Source: CAWGHZ01 sp963775315 (GTDB lineage Bacteria; Pseudomonadota; Alphaproteobacteria; MPNO01; DASWLB01). From it: 64,000 nucleotides of DNA. The position numbers and the translations under genes are program-made. The notes beneath the pieces are model-generated. The model saw only the letters and a program-made list of their open reading frames with translations. It did not search any database and was not told where the DNA came from. The DNA lies in NCBI GenBank assembly GCA_963775315.1, contig CAVZIN010000007.1, forward strand, positions 1,240,001 to 1,304,000, given 5' to 3'. Positions within the stretch are counted from its first letter, which is position 1; each line of letters opens with the position of its first letter. Below are positions 57,235 through 64,000 of the stretch, piece by piece.

Positions 57235-58271
57235 CGGTCGGCCGCCAGCTCGGCGAGCTCGGCCTTGAACCGCGCGAGAATGGCGGCGCCGCCCGGCGTG
57301 CGGCGCACCCAGGCGTCGACCGCAGGCGCGACGCGTTCGCGGAAGCTCGCGAGCTGTTCCTTCGACGGGGAGACGACGACCTGCCCCTTGCGGCCGGCTA
57401 CTTCGAACCGCCCTTCCTGCGCAGCGGTGTCCCAGAACCGTCCGAGCATGCTGGTCTCGTGTTCGCGCGAGCGCGCATCGAGCGCCCGGCGCGCAGCCGC
57501 CGACAAGGCGAGGTAGCGCTTCTTCGCCATGAACACCATGCAGGGCGCGCCGCCAAGCGGCACGTCGACATGGAACTTCGTGACGGCATGGAGCTCCAAG
57601 GGCTCGAAGATCGGCCAGCCGGCAAGGACCCCGTCGGCGCTGCCTTGGGCCAAAGCGGGGCGGTAGCGGTCGATCGCCAGCGTGACCGGGGTGCCGCCGA
57701 GTGCCGCGATCGTGTCGCCGCCGATCTTGCCGGCCTCGATGATCTTCAGGCCCGCGACCCCGGCGTTCGAGCTTGGAACGGCGCGGAGGTGGAGGCCTGA
57801 CTCGGAGGTGATGCAGAGCTTCAGCGGCTCGATCTCGCGGTACTCGGAATCGAGCGCGCCCGACTTCCATAGCCGGTAAAGCGCAACCGATGCCGCCTGG
57901 GCGGTCGGCGCCACCAGCGGCAGCGACGCCACCTGGGTCAGCGGAAACTTGTCGGGCGGCTGCAGCGCCCAGCCGATCTGCACCTGGTCGTCCAGCACCC
58001 GCTGATAGACGTTCTCGAAGGTCGCCGTCCCGGCGCCGTCCTCGACCTGGATGCGAAGTGCGCCGCCCCGCGCCTCGCTGACCCGCGCGGCCCACGGGTG
58101 ATGGATATGGATGTTGACTTCGGCATAGGGCGTGTCGACGGTTGCGAACTTCAGGACTACGGCATTGCCGTCCGCCGCCCGCGCCGTCGGCGCAGCGAGG
58201 CCCGCGACCGACAGGACGGCGCCGAAGGCCGCAACCACCGCGAGGTACCTGACTCGGCTTCTACGCAGCAT
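57231..58271 (-). CDS. DctP-type TRAP substrate-binding protein (copy 1)
   Basis: 346-residue periplasmic binding protein. Signal peptide VRYLAVVAAFGAVLSVAGL then ARA-A at about residue 32. Mature part has VDTPYAEVNIHIHHPWAARVSEA, LRIQVEDGAGTATFENVYQRVL, GLKIIEAGKIGGDTIAAL and SADGVLAGWPIFEPLELHAVTK, the DctP layout; note that the strongly conserved Arg contacting carboxylates (usually RVP..) is not obvious. It is coupled to the permease gene by ATGA. ATG at 58271. The ligand is unknown. Confidence 0.88.
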   Translation of the reverse strand: MLRRSRVRYLAVVAAFGAVLSVAGLAAPTARAADGNAVVLKFATVDTPYAEVNIHIHHPWAARVSEARGGALRIQVEDGAGTATFENVYQRVLDDQVQIGWALQPPDKFPLTQVASLPLVAPTAQAASVALYRLWKSGALDSEYREIEPLKLCITSESGLHLRAVPSSNAGVAGLKIIEAGKIGGDTIAALGGTPVTLAIDRYRPALAQGSADGVLAGWPIFEPLELHAVTKFHVDVPLGGAPCMVFMAKKRYLALSAAARRALDARSREHETSMLGRFWDTAAQEGRFEVAGRKGQVVVSPSKEQLASFRERVAPAVDAWVRRTPGGAAILARFKAELAELAADR

Positions 58272-58341
58272 CGCTCGCCCTTCTCTCGACTGCTCAGCAC
58301 TTCGCCGTTGCGGCGCGCGCGCCGCCGAAGCTATCCCCCGT

Positions 58342-58362
58342 CGGATTGCTTCGCTTCGCTCG
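58342..58362. repeat. GGATTGCTTCGCTTCGCTC dispersed repeat
   Basis: A short low-complexity repeat of the type GGATTGCTTCGCTTCGCTC, common in intergenic regions of GC-rich proteobacteria, in the 192-base gap between binding-protein genes 1 and 2. Just right of it, around 58427-58461, GGCGGCGGAGGC is partly inverted as CCGCCGCC, forming a candidate terminator hairpin for copy 2. Confidence 0.5.
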
Positions 58363-58463
58363 CCGTAACGACCGAATTTCGCACCTCGCACGCTTCCGTC
58401 GCGTGTGGAAGCAAGGATCGTATCCGGCGGCGGAGGCAGAACCGCCCCCGCCGCCGGACCGGA

Positions 58464-59477
58464 TCACATGCTCTTTGATACCTTCTCCAGAAGGTCGCGG
58501 TAGGTGTCGAGCACCTTCTGGCCGCCCGGGGTGGCCTTCGCCCAGGCTTCGGTGATCGGGGCCACGCGCTTCCGCCAACTCGCTTCCTCGGCGGCGTTGA
58601 GCTTGAGCACGGTGTGGCCCTTCTGCTTCATGGTCATGGCACGGCCCTCGCCCACCACCTCGTCCCAGAACTTGCCGAACTCGCGGCTTTCCTTCTCCGT
58701 CGAGTTGGCGAGAATGATCTTGCGCACCCCCTCGGGGAGAGACGCGAGCTTCTTCCGGGTCATGAAGACGAAGCCCGGGCTGGTGCCGAGCTGGGTCTCC
58801 AGATGGTAGTGGGTCACCTCGGCCAGCTTGAACGGCTGGAAGGCCGTCCAGCCCACGACCACGGCGTCGGCGGTGCCGCGCTGGAGACCCTCGTAGTACT
58901 CGTTGACGCGGAGCGAGATCGGCGCGCCGCCGAGCGCCTGGACGATGTCGGAAGATATCTTGCCCCCGGCAATGACCTTGAGGCCCTCGAGCCCGTCGAG
59001 CGTCTTGGGCTTCTCGCGGTACTGCACGCCCGACTGCGGGAACACGATCAGCTTGAGCGGCACGACCTGGTCGTATTCCTTGTCCAGGAGACCGGTCTTG
59101 TACAGCCGCCAGAACGCCGTCGAGGCGACTTCCGAGCTGTCCGACAGGAACGGCAGCGTCACCACGTTGGTCAGCGGGAACTTGCCCGCCGAATAAACCT
59201 GCAAGCCCCAGCCGATCTGGGCCACGTCGTCGAGCACCCGGCTGTAGACGTTGCCGTGGTTGGCGAGAGCCATGCCGTCCCGCACGTCGATCTTGAACAG
59301 GCCCTTGGCCTCCTTGTTGATCTTGGCGGCCCACGGGTGGTGGATACGCACGTTGAGGTGCGCCTGCGGCGAATCCAGCGTCACGAAGATCAGCTTCATC
59401 TCGTCGGCCGGCGCCGGGCTTGCAAGCCCGATCGCCGCCGCCGCGGCCAACAGGCCGGTCAGCACGCTCTTCCTCAT
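58464..59477 (-). CDS. DctP-type TRAP substrate-binding protein (copy 2)
   Basis: 337-residue homologue of copy 1. Signal peptide VLTGLLAAAAAIGLASPAPA with cleavage near residue 25. The mature part opens KLIFVTLDSPQAHLNVRIHH and PWAAKINKEAKGLFKIDVRD, continues with VYSRVLDDVAQIGWGLQV, LKVIAGGKISSDIVQALGG and WTAFQPFKLAEVTHYHLE. Shares HHPWAA, VLDD-Q-GW and GGKI-D-AL-G blocks with copy 1, so they are recent relatives. Good Shine-Dalgarno (GGGAGGAC). Separate 90- and 190-base gaps to its neighbours suggest own expression. Ligand unknown. Confidence 0.88.
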   Translation of the reverse strand: MRKSVLTGLLAAAAAIGLASPAPADEMKLIFVTLDSPQAHLNVRIHHPWAAKINKEAKGLFKIDVRDGMALANHGNVYSRVLDDVAQIGWGLQVYSAGKFPLTNVVTLPFLSDSSEVASTAFWRLYKTGLLDKEYDQVVPLKLIVFPQSGVQYREKPKTLDGLEGLKVIAGGKISSDIVQALGGAPISLRVNEYYEGLQRGTADAVVVGWTAFQPFKLAEVTHYHLETQLGTSPGFVFMTRKKLASLPEGVRKIILANSTEKESREFGKFWDEVVGEGRAMTMKQKGHTVLKLNAAEEASWRKRVAPITEAWAKATPGGQKVLDTYRDLLEKVSKSM

Positions 59478-59565
59478 TTTGTCCTCCCTCTCGACGCCGC
59501 GGGCCGTCAGGCAGCGGCGCATTGCGAACCAAAGGCCGGTCGCCCGGCGGGCGGCCGGCCATCCA

Positions 59566-60576
59566 TCACATCGCGTGCTCTTTTTTGAGCTCTTCCTTGA
59601 ACGCGGCCAGCACGTGCGGCCCATCGGGCACGCGCTTCTCCCAACGGTCGAACACGGGCTGGATCAGCTTCTCCCACTTGGCATGCTGGGCAGGGGTCAG
59701 CTCCGCGATGGTCTGACCCTTCATCTTGGAAACCGTCGCGCGCTGGTAGCGGGCGATGCCATCGAGCGCGACGCCATAGCGCTGCGACAGTGTGGCACCG
59801 GTCGTCTGGTCGAAGATGTCCTTGCCCTTCTGCGGCAGCCGGTCATAGGCCCCCTGGTTCATCAGAACGAAGCCGGTGAGCGAGCCCATGTAAGTCTCGA
59901 GGTGGTAGTTCGTCACCTCCTCCACCTTGAACTGCAGCACGCCGGTCCACGCCATGACGATGCCGTTGATCACGCCGCGGAGCCCCGCCTCATACACTTC
60001 GGGCGGGGCCAGGGTGATCGGCGTGCCGCCCAGAGAGTTGACGATGTCGGCCTGCACGCGGCTCTGGGCGCTGACCTTCAGCCCCTGGAGGTCGTTGAGA
60101 TTGTGTACCGCCCGGTTGAAGTGGAGCTGGTTCTGCGGATAGATGAACAGCGCCAGCGGCTTCACCTTCGCATACTCGTCGGCAATCACCTTATCCGGTA
60201 TCAGGTTCCACAGCGCGACAGAGGCATGCGTCGATTCCTTGGCGAGGAACGGCAGCTCGGCGACCGACGTCTTCGGGAACTTGCCCGCGATCGGGCCATG
60301 GATGCCGTAAGCCAGCTCGTAGACGTTGGTCACCAGCCGGTCGTAGACGTTGGACGGGCTGTTGAGCGAGCCGGGCGGATAGACCTGCACCTTGAAGATG
60401 CCCGCCCCCTCCTTGTTAACCTGGTCAACCCATGGCTTGGTCGCGCGCAGGAACACCGGCGAAGTGAGCGGCGAGCCGATGGGAAGCTTCAGAGTCATCG
60501 GTTCGGCCGCGACGGCCGAGGCCGCCAGCCCGGCGGCCACCATAAATCCGGCTGCGGCGAGAACGGGTCGTGTCAT
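59566..60576 (-). CDS. DctP-type TRAP substrate-binding protein (copy 3)
   Basis: 336-residue third homologue. Signal peptide VLAAAGFMVAAGLAASAVA, cleavage near AAE at residue 24. Mature part: TLKLPIGSPLTSPVFLRATK, FKVQVYPPGSLNSPSNVYDR, LKVSAQSRVQADIVNSLGG and WTGVLQFKVEEVTNYHLE. It contains an Arg in SRVQADI near the position of the carboxylate-binding Arg, unlike copies 1 and 2. It is the first gene of the TRAP group on the minus strand. Either different ligand specificity or redundancy of one permease. Confidence 0.88.
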   Translation of the reverse strand: MTRPVLAAAGFMVAAGLAASAVAAEPMTLKLPIGSPLTSPVFLRATKPWVDQVNKEGAGIFKVQVYPPGSLNSPSNVYDRLVTNVYELAYGIHGPIAGKFPKTSVAELPFLAKESTHASVALWNLIPDKVIADEYAKVKPLALFIYPQNQLHFNRAVHNLNDLQGLKVSAQSRVQADIVNSLGGTPITLAPPEVYEAGLRGVINGIVMAWTGVLQFKVEEVTNYHLETYMGSLTGFVLMNQGAYDRLPQKGKDIFDQTTGATLSQRYGVALDGIARYQRATVSKMKGQTIAELTPAQHAKWEKLIQPVFDRWEKRVPDGPHVLAAFKEELKKEHAM

Positions 60577-60652
60577 GACGTCTCCCTATGGTGGGCGGCT
60601 GTTGGGCCGCATCCCTTTTGCGACGGGATGGTAGCCGAGCGCCCCGCCCCTG

Positions 60653-61480
60653 TCATCCGCCGCCGAGCGCGTGACGGCCGGGCGCGTCGGGAAAAAGGGC
60701 GCCGGCCAGCCAGTCGCCGGCCTCGCTGAGCGCCTCGGCAAAGCGGAAGGGCGGATTGACCACGACGAGGCCCGACGCCTGAAGCCCGCGCGCGGGCGCC
60801 GTCCCGGGCGCAAGCTCGCTCGTCAGAACCGGCGCCGGCAGCGACCGCAGGGCCGTAGCAAGCGCCGCATGCCGCTCTTCCGGCAGCACCGGGTACCACA
60901 GCAGAAAGATGCCGCCGTGCCACTTCGCGAGCGCCGCCCCGAGCGCGCGCGGCGCCGCCTCGTACTCGGTTTTCACCTCGTAGCTCGGGTCGACCAGTGC
61001 GATCCCGCGCCGCGGCGTCGGCGGGACCAGCGCGCCCAGCAGTTCGAACCCGTCGCGCCGGTGGAGCGAGATGCGCGGATCGCGTCCCGCCCAGCGCCGG
61101 AGGCTCGCCGCCGCCGTCGGATGGAGCTCCCCCAGCACCAGCCGGTCGTCGGGACGGAGGGCCCCGCGCGCGATCTCGGGCGAGCCGGGATAGCGGCGGA
61201 GCGTGTTTTCCGGATTGGCCGCCCGCAGCGCCCCAAGATAGGGCGTGAGGGATGCAGGCGCATCGTCGCGCCGCCAGACGCGCGCAACGCCCGCTTCGAA
61301 CTCGCAGGTCTTGAGCGCCTCGACAGAGGCGAGGTCGTAGCTTCCGTCGCCCGCGAACGCATCCAGTACCGTGAACGGCTTCGGCTTTGCCCGCAGATGG
61401 GCGAGCAGCAGCGCGAAAGCCACGTGCTTGTGCACGTCCGCCCAATTGCCGGCATGGAACCCGTGCCGATAGCTCAGCAT
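60653..61480 (-). CDS. rlmJ: 23S rRNA (adenine-2030-N6)-methyltransferase RlmJ
   Basis: 275-residue SAM methyltransferase that modifies A2030 of 23S rRNA. The start MLSYRHGFHAGNWADVHKHV is diagnostic for RlmJ. SAM motif I VLDAFAGDGSYDL (38-50) and the N6-adenine motif DPSYE (164-168, in place of the usual DPPYE) are visible; FEWYP-like ILLWYPV and the late GLVVVNPPFRF complete the pattern. The Pro-to-Ser change is tolerated in relatives. Divergent from the MFS gene with 55 bases between. Confidence 0.93.
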   Translation of the reverse strand: MLSYRHGFHAGNWADVHKHVAFALLLAHLRAKPKPFTVLDAFAGDGSYDLASVEALKTCEFEAGVARVWRRDDAPASLTPYLGALRAANPENTLRRYPGSPEIARGALRPDDRLVLGELHPTAAASLRRWAGRDPRISLHRRDGFELLGALVPPTPRRGIALVDPSYEVKTEYEAAPRALGAALAKWHGGIFLLWYPVLPEERHAALATALRSLPAPVLTSELAPGTAPARGLQASGLVVVNPPFRFAEALSEAGDWLAGALFPDAPGRHALGGG

Positions 61481-61535
61481 GGCCGGAGATTACAACGCGC
61501 CGCCGGACTCGGGTCGTCTGCTATAAGGCTGCGCC

Positions 61536-62768
61536 ATGCCGCCGCCCTCGCCCGCCCCGGAAAGCCAGGCCGCGCCGCACCCGCATCGCTGGGCGATGCT
61601 GGCCGGCGTGCTGCTGGTCTATTTCTGCTTCGGCACGACCTCGGCGGCGATCGCGCCGCTCGTCCCACGGATCACCGCCGAACTCCACCTCAGCCATACC
61701 CAAATGGGCAGCATCCTGGGCGCCTGGCAGCTCATCTATATCGGCGCCGCCATCCCCTGCGGCGCGCTGATGGACCGGCTGGGACCGCGCCGGGCGATGG
61801 CGGTCGGCGCGCTGGTGATCGCCGCCTCGGGCATGTTCCGCGGCCTCGCCAGCGACTTCGTCACCATGTTCCTCGCGGTCGCCGCCTTCGGCGTCGGCGG
61901 ACCGCTGGTGTCGATCGGGGCACCCAAGGTGATCAGCCAGTGGTTCGTCGGCCGCGAGCGCGGCCTTGCGATGGGGCTGTACATGGTCGGCCAGTCCACG
62001 GGCACCATCGGCGCGCTCGCGCTGACGCCCAGCCTGTTCATCGCCTGGGCGGGCGGCGACTGGCGCCGCGTGCTGACAGCCTACGGCGTCCTCGCGCTCG
62101 GCGCCGCGCTGGTCTGGACCCTCATCTCCAGCCACCCGGCGAGCCGGGCGCTGGAGCGGCGGATCGCGGCCGAACCCAAGCTCGCCACAGCAGGCGTGTT
62201 CCTCGAGCTGCTCCGCGCCCGGCCGATGCAGATGGTTCTTGCCCTCGCCGTCGGCACGTTCTTCTTCGGGCACTCGCTGAACAACTGGCTGCCCGAGATC
62301 CTGCACGCCGCCGGCATGAAGATGTCGCGCGCCGGGTTCTGGTCGGCCGTCCCGGTCGCGGTCGGCATTCTCGCCGCGCTCAATTTCCCGCGCCTCGCGA
62401 TCCCGTCGCGGTGCATGGCGATCCTCGCCGGCCTGTTCACCTGCCAGATGCTGGCGCCGCTCTTGATCGAATGGGGCGGGTCGGCACCGCTCGCGACCGG
62501 GCTGATACTCCAGGGCCTCGCGCGCGGCTCGCTCTCCACCATCGTGCTCCTGGTGCTGATGGAGCTGAAGGAGGTGGACTCGCGCCGGATGGGGGCCGCC
62601 GGCGGCATGTACTTCGCCGCGGGCGAGATCGGCGGCGTTCTGGGACCGCTCACCATCGGCACGTTGGCCGACATCACGGGCGGGTTCGCGGCCGGTCTCT
62701 ACTTCCTCACAGGGGTCTGCGCGATGCAGCTCTTCCTGCTGAGCCGGCTCCGCCGGTCGCTCGGTTGA
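61536..62768 (+). CDS. Major facilitator superfamily transporter
   Basis: 410-residue inner-membrane transporter with about twelve helices. N-terminal PHRWAMLAGVLLVYFCFGTTS, the loop 2-3 MFS motif GALMDRLGPRRAMAVGAL (DRxGRR type), and a second-half repeat (FSWAV-like AGFWSAVPVAVGILAALNF). A pattern of the NNP/OFA-like or CP-type group transporting organic acids or cyanate; specificity not readable. It converges with the receiver-protein gene with a one-base gap. Confidence 0.9.
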   Translation: MPPPSPAPESQAAPHPHRWAMLAGVLLVYFCFGTTSAAIAPLVPRITAELHLSHTQMGSILGAWQLIYIGAAIPCGALMDRLGPRRAMAVGALVIAASGMFRGLASDFVTMFLAVAAFGVGGPLVSIGAPKVISQWFVGRERGLAMGLYMVGQSTGTIGALALTPSLFIAWAGGDWRRVLTAYGVLALGAALVWTLISSHPASRALERRIAAEPKLATAGVFLELLRARPMQMVLALAVGTFFFGHSLNNWLPEILHAAGMKMSRAGFWSAVPVAVGILAALNFPRLAIPSRCMAILAGLFTCQMLAPLLIEWGGSAPLATGLILQGLARGSLSTIVLLVLMELKEVDSRRMGAAGGMYFAAGEIGGVLGPLTIGTLADITGGFAAGLYFLTGVCAMQLFLLSRLRRSLG

Positions 62769-62769
62769 C

Positions 62770-63159
62770 CTATGCGCTGCCGGTGCCGCCCTCGCGCTCG
62801 AGCAGCGAGGCGACGCGCGCGACGAGGTCCTTCAAAGACACCGGCTTCGCGATCGCCTCGTCGGCGCCCAGCATCCGCGCGTACTTCAGGTAATCGGTGA
62901 AGCCGTACGTGCCGCCGCCCGACAGCGCGACGATGCGCAGGTTCGGAATGTCGGCGCGAAGGCGCCGGATCGTCTCGATCCCATCCAGCCCGGGCATGAC
63001 GATGTCCACCATCACCACGTCCGGCGGCGACAACGACAGCCGGTTCAGACCGTCCTGCCCGTTCGACGCCTCGACCACGTTGTGGCCTGCGCCCTCGAGC
63101 GCCATGCGGACGAGCTGACGAATCTGCGCGTCGTCGTCGATGATGAGAATTTCCGCCAT
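62770..63159 (-). CDS. Single-domain response regulator (CheY-like receiver)
   Basis: 129-residue phosphoreceiver without an output domain. Acidic pair Asp8/Asp9 (LIIDDDAQ), phosphoacceptor Asp52 (VVMVDIVMPGLDGIE), Ser80 (IVALSGGG) and Lys105 (AIAKPVSLKDL). It is a complete, probably active receiver. It follows the EAL-domain gene on the same strand after 33 bases, so it may tune cyclic-di-GMP turnover or act with a hybrid kinase outside the window. Confidence 0.93.
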   Translation of the reverse strand: MAEILIIDDDAQIRQLVRMALEGAGHNVVEASNGQDGLNRLSLSPPDVVMVDIVMPGLDGIETIRRLRADIPNLRIVALSGGGTYGFTDYLKYARMLGADEAIAKPVSLKDLVARVASLLEREGGTGSA

Positions 63160-63192
63160 AGTGCGCTCCTTGCACCTACTTGGCCGCGCCGC

Positions 63193-64000
63193 TCACGCCC
63201 TCGCCCTTTCGCCGCCCTTGCCCGCCCCGGCGCTCGCCTCGGAATTGGCCAAGACGATCTCGGCCGGTAGTCGCTCCGGCGCCACCGGACGCGAGAACAG
63301 GTAGCCTTGGGCCGCTTCGCAGCCGGCCTCGGCCACAACGGCGAGATGCTCGGGCCGCTCCACACCCTCGGCGCAGACCGTGAGGCCAAGATTGTGCGCG
63401 AGGTCGGAGATCGATCGCACGATGACCCGCGCCTCCTCGCTTCGATCCGCCTCGAGCACGAAAGACTTGTCGATCTTCAGCGCGCCGAACGGCATCCGGT
63501 AGAGCTCGATCAGCGACGAGTAGCCTGTGCCGAAATCGTCGATCGAGAGACCGAACCCCTTGAGCCGCACGCGGCCGAGTACGTCGAGGCTGAGCGTCGT
63601 GTTCTCCATCGCCGTCGTTTCCGTGACCTCGAACGTGATCCGTTCGGGCGCGACGGATGCCGCGCGAACCAGCCGCCACAGCCTGTCCGGCAGCTCGATG
63701 TCGTGCAGGCTCGACTGGGCGAGATTGATGGCGACCGACATCTTGCGTCCCTCACGGTCCCAGATCCCGACCCGGTCAAGCGCCGCACGCAGCACCCATT
63801 CGGTCATATCGGTCGCGAGTCCGGCCCGTTCTGCGAGCGGAATGAACGAGTCGGGGCCGAGGCGGCCGCGCGTCGGATGGTTCCAGCGGACCAGCGCCTC
63901 CGCCCGCGCGACAGGCAGGCGTCCCGGTGCCGCCATCACCGGCACAATCGGCTGGTACTCGACGAAGAGCTGGTCCGTCGCGATGGCGCGACGGAGTTCT
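63193..64000 (-). CDS. EAL-domain cyclic-di-GMP phosphodiesterase, C-terminal part (runs off the right edge)
   Basis: C-terminal 268 residues of an EAL protein that hydrolyses c-di-GMP to pGpG. The open frame enters from the right edge with LFVEYQPIVPVM. Catalytic residues seen in order: EAL in AEALVRWNHP, Asn in SVAINLAQSS, Glu in FEVTETTAM, DDFGTGYSSL, Lys in LKIDKSFVLE, Glu in VCAEGVERPE and the final QGYLFSRPVAPE. All key metal and lysine positions are present, so it is likely active. N-terminal sensor or GGDEF domains would be outside the window. Transcribed ahead of the receiver gene. Confidence 0.95.
   Translation of the reverse strand, partial: ELRRAIATDQLFVEYQPIVPVMAAPGRLPVARAEALVRWNHPTRGRLGPDSFIPLAERAGLATDMTEWVLRAALDRVGIWDREGRKMSVAINLAQSSLHDIELPDRLWRLVRAASVAPERITFEVTETTAMENTTLSLDVLGRVRLKGFGLSIDDFGTGYSSLIELYRMPFGALKIDKSFVLEADRSEEARVIVRSISDLAHNLGLTVCAEGVERPEHLAVVAEAGCEAAQGYLFSRPVAPERLPAEIVLANSEASAGAGKGGERARA

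Noticed and set aside
55291..57516. A 741-residue plus-strand frame opposite the TRAP permease, rich in His, Arg, Glu and Gln
   Set aside because: Antisense shadow of a perfectly normal DctQM permease; no plausible fold.

Overview
The window is GC-rich, densely coding DNA from an alphaproteobacterium. Pointers are the unbroken block hflK-hflC-DUF2065-htrA, miaA, ilvI-ilvN-ilvC, an alphaproteobacterial-style SufE and S24 regulator pair, a DctP-type TRAP system, and phage genes of rhizobial/rhodospirillalean flavour. I cannot name a genus; a Rhodospirillales-like host is a guess.

Layout. (1) 1-7.6 kb: the right end of an integrated element whose left part lies outside the window. It has a tyrosine integrase and a ribbon-helix-helix gene on + and a long tightly coupled operon on - (AlpA-type regulator, an unknown gene, RepA-like AAA ATPase, HTH protein, coiled-coil protein, two related tiny DYWS proteins, a Cys-rich protein, an XRE regulator, two small helical proteins). 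A 100-bp cluster of CGTAC/CGTATACG repeats follows the ATPase gene and could be a replication origin or operator cluster. (2) 7.6-12.5 kb: tRNA-Ser(TGA), then the wreck of a second island: a large serine recombinase lacking its catalytic domain, an IS3-family (IS407-like) insertion sequence with a textbook frameshift site, and an arsenic operon (arsR-arsI-arsC-acr3) whose efflux gene is cut and fused to unrelated fragments. (3) 12.6-35.4 kb: mainly chromosomal genes: sufE, S24 regulator, ilvE-like aminotransferase, CocE-type hydrolase and ring-cleavage-like VOC protein, DEAD-box helicase, the ilv operon, miaA, the HflKC/HtrA membrane quality-control operon, mrp, and single metabolic enzymes. 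(4) 35.4-36.6 kb: VOC and GST genes. (5) 36.9-45.0 kb: a surface-glycan cluster: methyltransferase, two GT2 glycosyltransferases (the second broken by two frameshifts), CDP-glucose 4,6-dehydratase, UDP-GlcNAc 2-epimerase, VanZ-like membrane protein, sulfatase-fold phospho/sulfo-transferase-like protein and a small anchored protein. (6) 45.0-60.6 kb: an uncharacterised catabolic region: SnoaL-like protein, ornithine cyclodeaminase-like dehydrogenase, two alpha/beta hydrolases, MetE-C-like protein, LVIVD propeller, group D flavin monooxygenase-like protein, ACMSD-like amidohydrolase, metal-dependent cyclase, a double VanZ protein, and a TRAP transporter with a fused permease and three tandem substrate-binding proteins. 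(7) 60.6-64 kb: rlmJ, an MFS transporter, a receiver-only response regulator and the end of an EAL protein.

How parts fit: the ilv genes plus the ilvE-like aminotransferase cover several steps of branched-chain amino-acid synthesis. HflKC and HtrA act together on membrane and periplasmic protein quality. The glycan genes can make and transfer dideoxy- or deoxy-sugar and ManNAc-type residues. The TRAP genes probably import a carboxylate or related acid that the adjacent hydrolases and monooxygenase degrade, but the substrate is unknown. All assignments rest on reading the sequence by eye; no database search was run.
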